Translations under genes and position numbers: made by a program | The notes under the pieces: generated by a model | Database searches by the model: none | Told to the model about the DNA's origin: nothing | The model's input: the letters and a program-made list of their open reading frames with translations, nothing else | Source of the DNA: Candidatus Manganitrophaceae bacterium | GTDB taxonomy: Bacteria > Nitrospirota > Nitrospiria > SBBL01 > Manganitrophaceae | NCBI GenBank assembly: GCA_004297235.1 | Contig: SCUR01000574.1 | Location: 1 to 6,254, forward strand | Direction: 5' to 3' | DNA: 6,254 nt | Shown here: one piece after another, positions 6,117 to 6,254 of the stretch | Layout: each line of letters starts with the position of its first letter | How positions within the stretch are numbered: position 1 is the stretch's first letter

Positions 6117-6254
6117 ATGGATCAGATGAAATTTCGCACGCGCGCGTTGCGGAGCGTCGGGTTTTTCCTCATCGCGGTTTTGTCTCTTCACGCCTGCGGG
6201 CGGGGGGGACACGGGCATCGCGGGGGGGCGGCTCCCGCCGCGCCGACCGGTGTG
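6117..6254 (+). CDS. Putative lipoprotein, N-terminal part (3' partial)
   Basis: An open frame runs from the ATG at 6117 to the right edge: 46 codons with no stop. Its start is a type II (lipoprotein) signal peptide, with a basic n-region (KFRTRALR), a hydrophobic core (VGFFLIAVLSL) and lipobox LHAC. The lipid-carrying residue would be Cys27, or Cys24 if translation starts at the in-frame ATG at 6126. After the cysteine comes a Gly/His/Arg-rich then Ala/Pro-rich stretch, typical of a flexible tether. Neither ATG has a strong ribosome binding site. The residue after Cys is Gly rather than Asp, so under the E. coli +2 rule it would not be kept at the inner membrane; if mature, it could be exported by a Lol system like the one encoded next door. 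The mature domain lies outside the window and its function cannot be named. Confidence 0.7.
   Translation, partial: MDQMKFRTRALRSVGFFLIAVLSLHACGRGGHGHRGGAAPAAPTGV

Overview
The window looks like chromosomal DNA from a GC-rich Gram-negative bacterium. The evidence is a Lol lipoprotein-sorting ABC transporter, which implies an outer membrane, a lipoprotein signal peptide, and near-consensus sigma-70 promoter hexamers. The gene order lysS - lolC/E - lolD and the style of the multi-PAS hybrid kinase recall Nitrospirota or deltaproteobacteria-type genomes. That placement is an impression and was not tested by a search. I saw no mobile element, CRISPR array, tRNA or rRNA.

Layout, left to right. 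(1) Bases 1-2312, plus strand: the 3' part of a hybrid sensor histidine kinase (PAS-PAS-PAS-HisKA-HATPase_c-REC). Its reading frame is open to the left edge and the first PAS domain is cut, so the gene starts outside the window. (2) Bases 2313-2325: a 13-bp gap between converging genes, almost wholly a short inverted repeat. (3) Bases 5945 down to 2326, minus strand: a three-gene cluster, lysS (class II lysyl-tRNA synthetase), lolC/E (FtsX-type permease) and lolD (ATPase). lysS and the permease gene are 21 bp apart. The permease gene and lolD are separated by 113 bp holding two opposed arrays of degenerate 7-bp repeats that can fold into a long hairpin. (4) Bases 5946-6116: a divergent promoter region, with a very good sigma-70 promoter for lysS and a weaker one facing right, the latter overlapped by a small inverted repeat. 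(5) Bases 6117-6254, plus strand: the first 46 codons of a lipoprotein gene cut by the right edge.

How the parts fit. LysS charges tRNA-Lys. LolC/E with LolD extracts mature lipoproteins from the inner membrane for delivery to the outer membrane. The divergent gene encodes a likely lipoprotein, so it could be a client of that pathway, though most lipoproteins would be. The kinase converges on the cluster and shows no sign of being co-regulated with it.

I found no convincing new multi-gene system. The least explained element is the inverted heptad-repeat hairpin between lolC/E and lolD. The divergent control region with its uncalled lipoprotein gene comes second.
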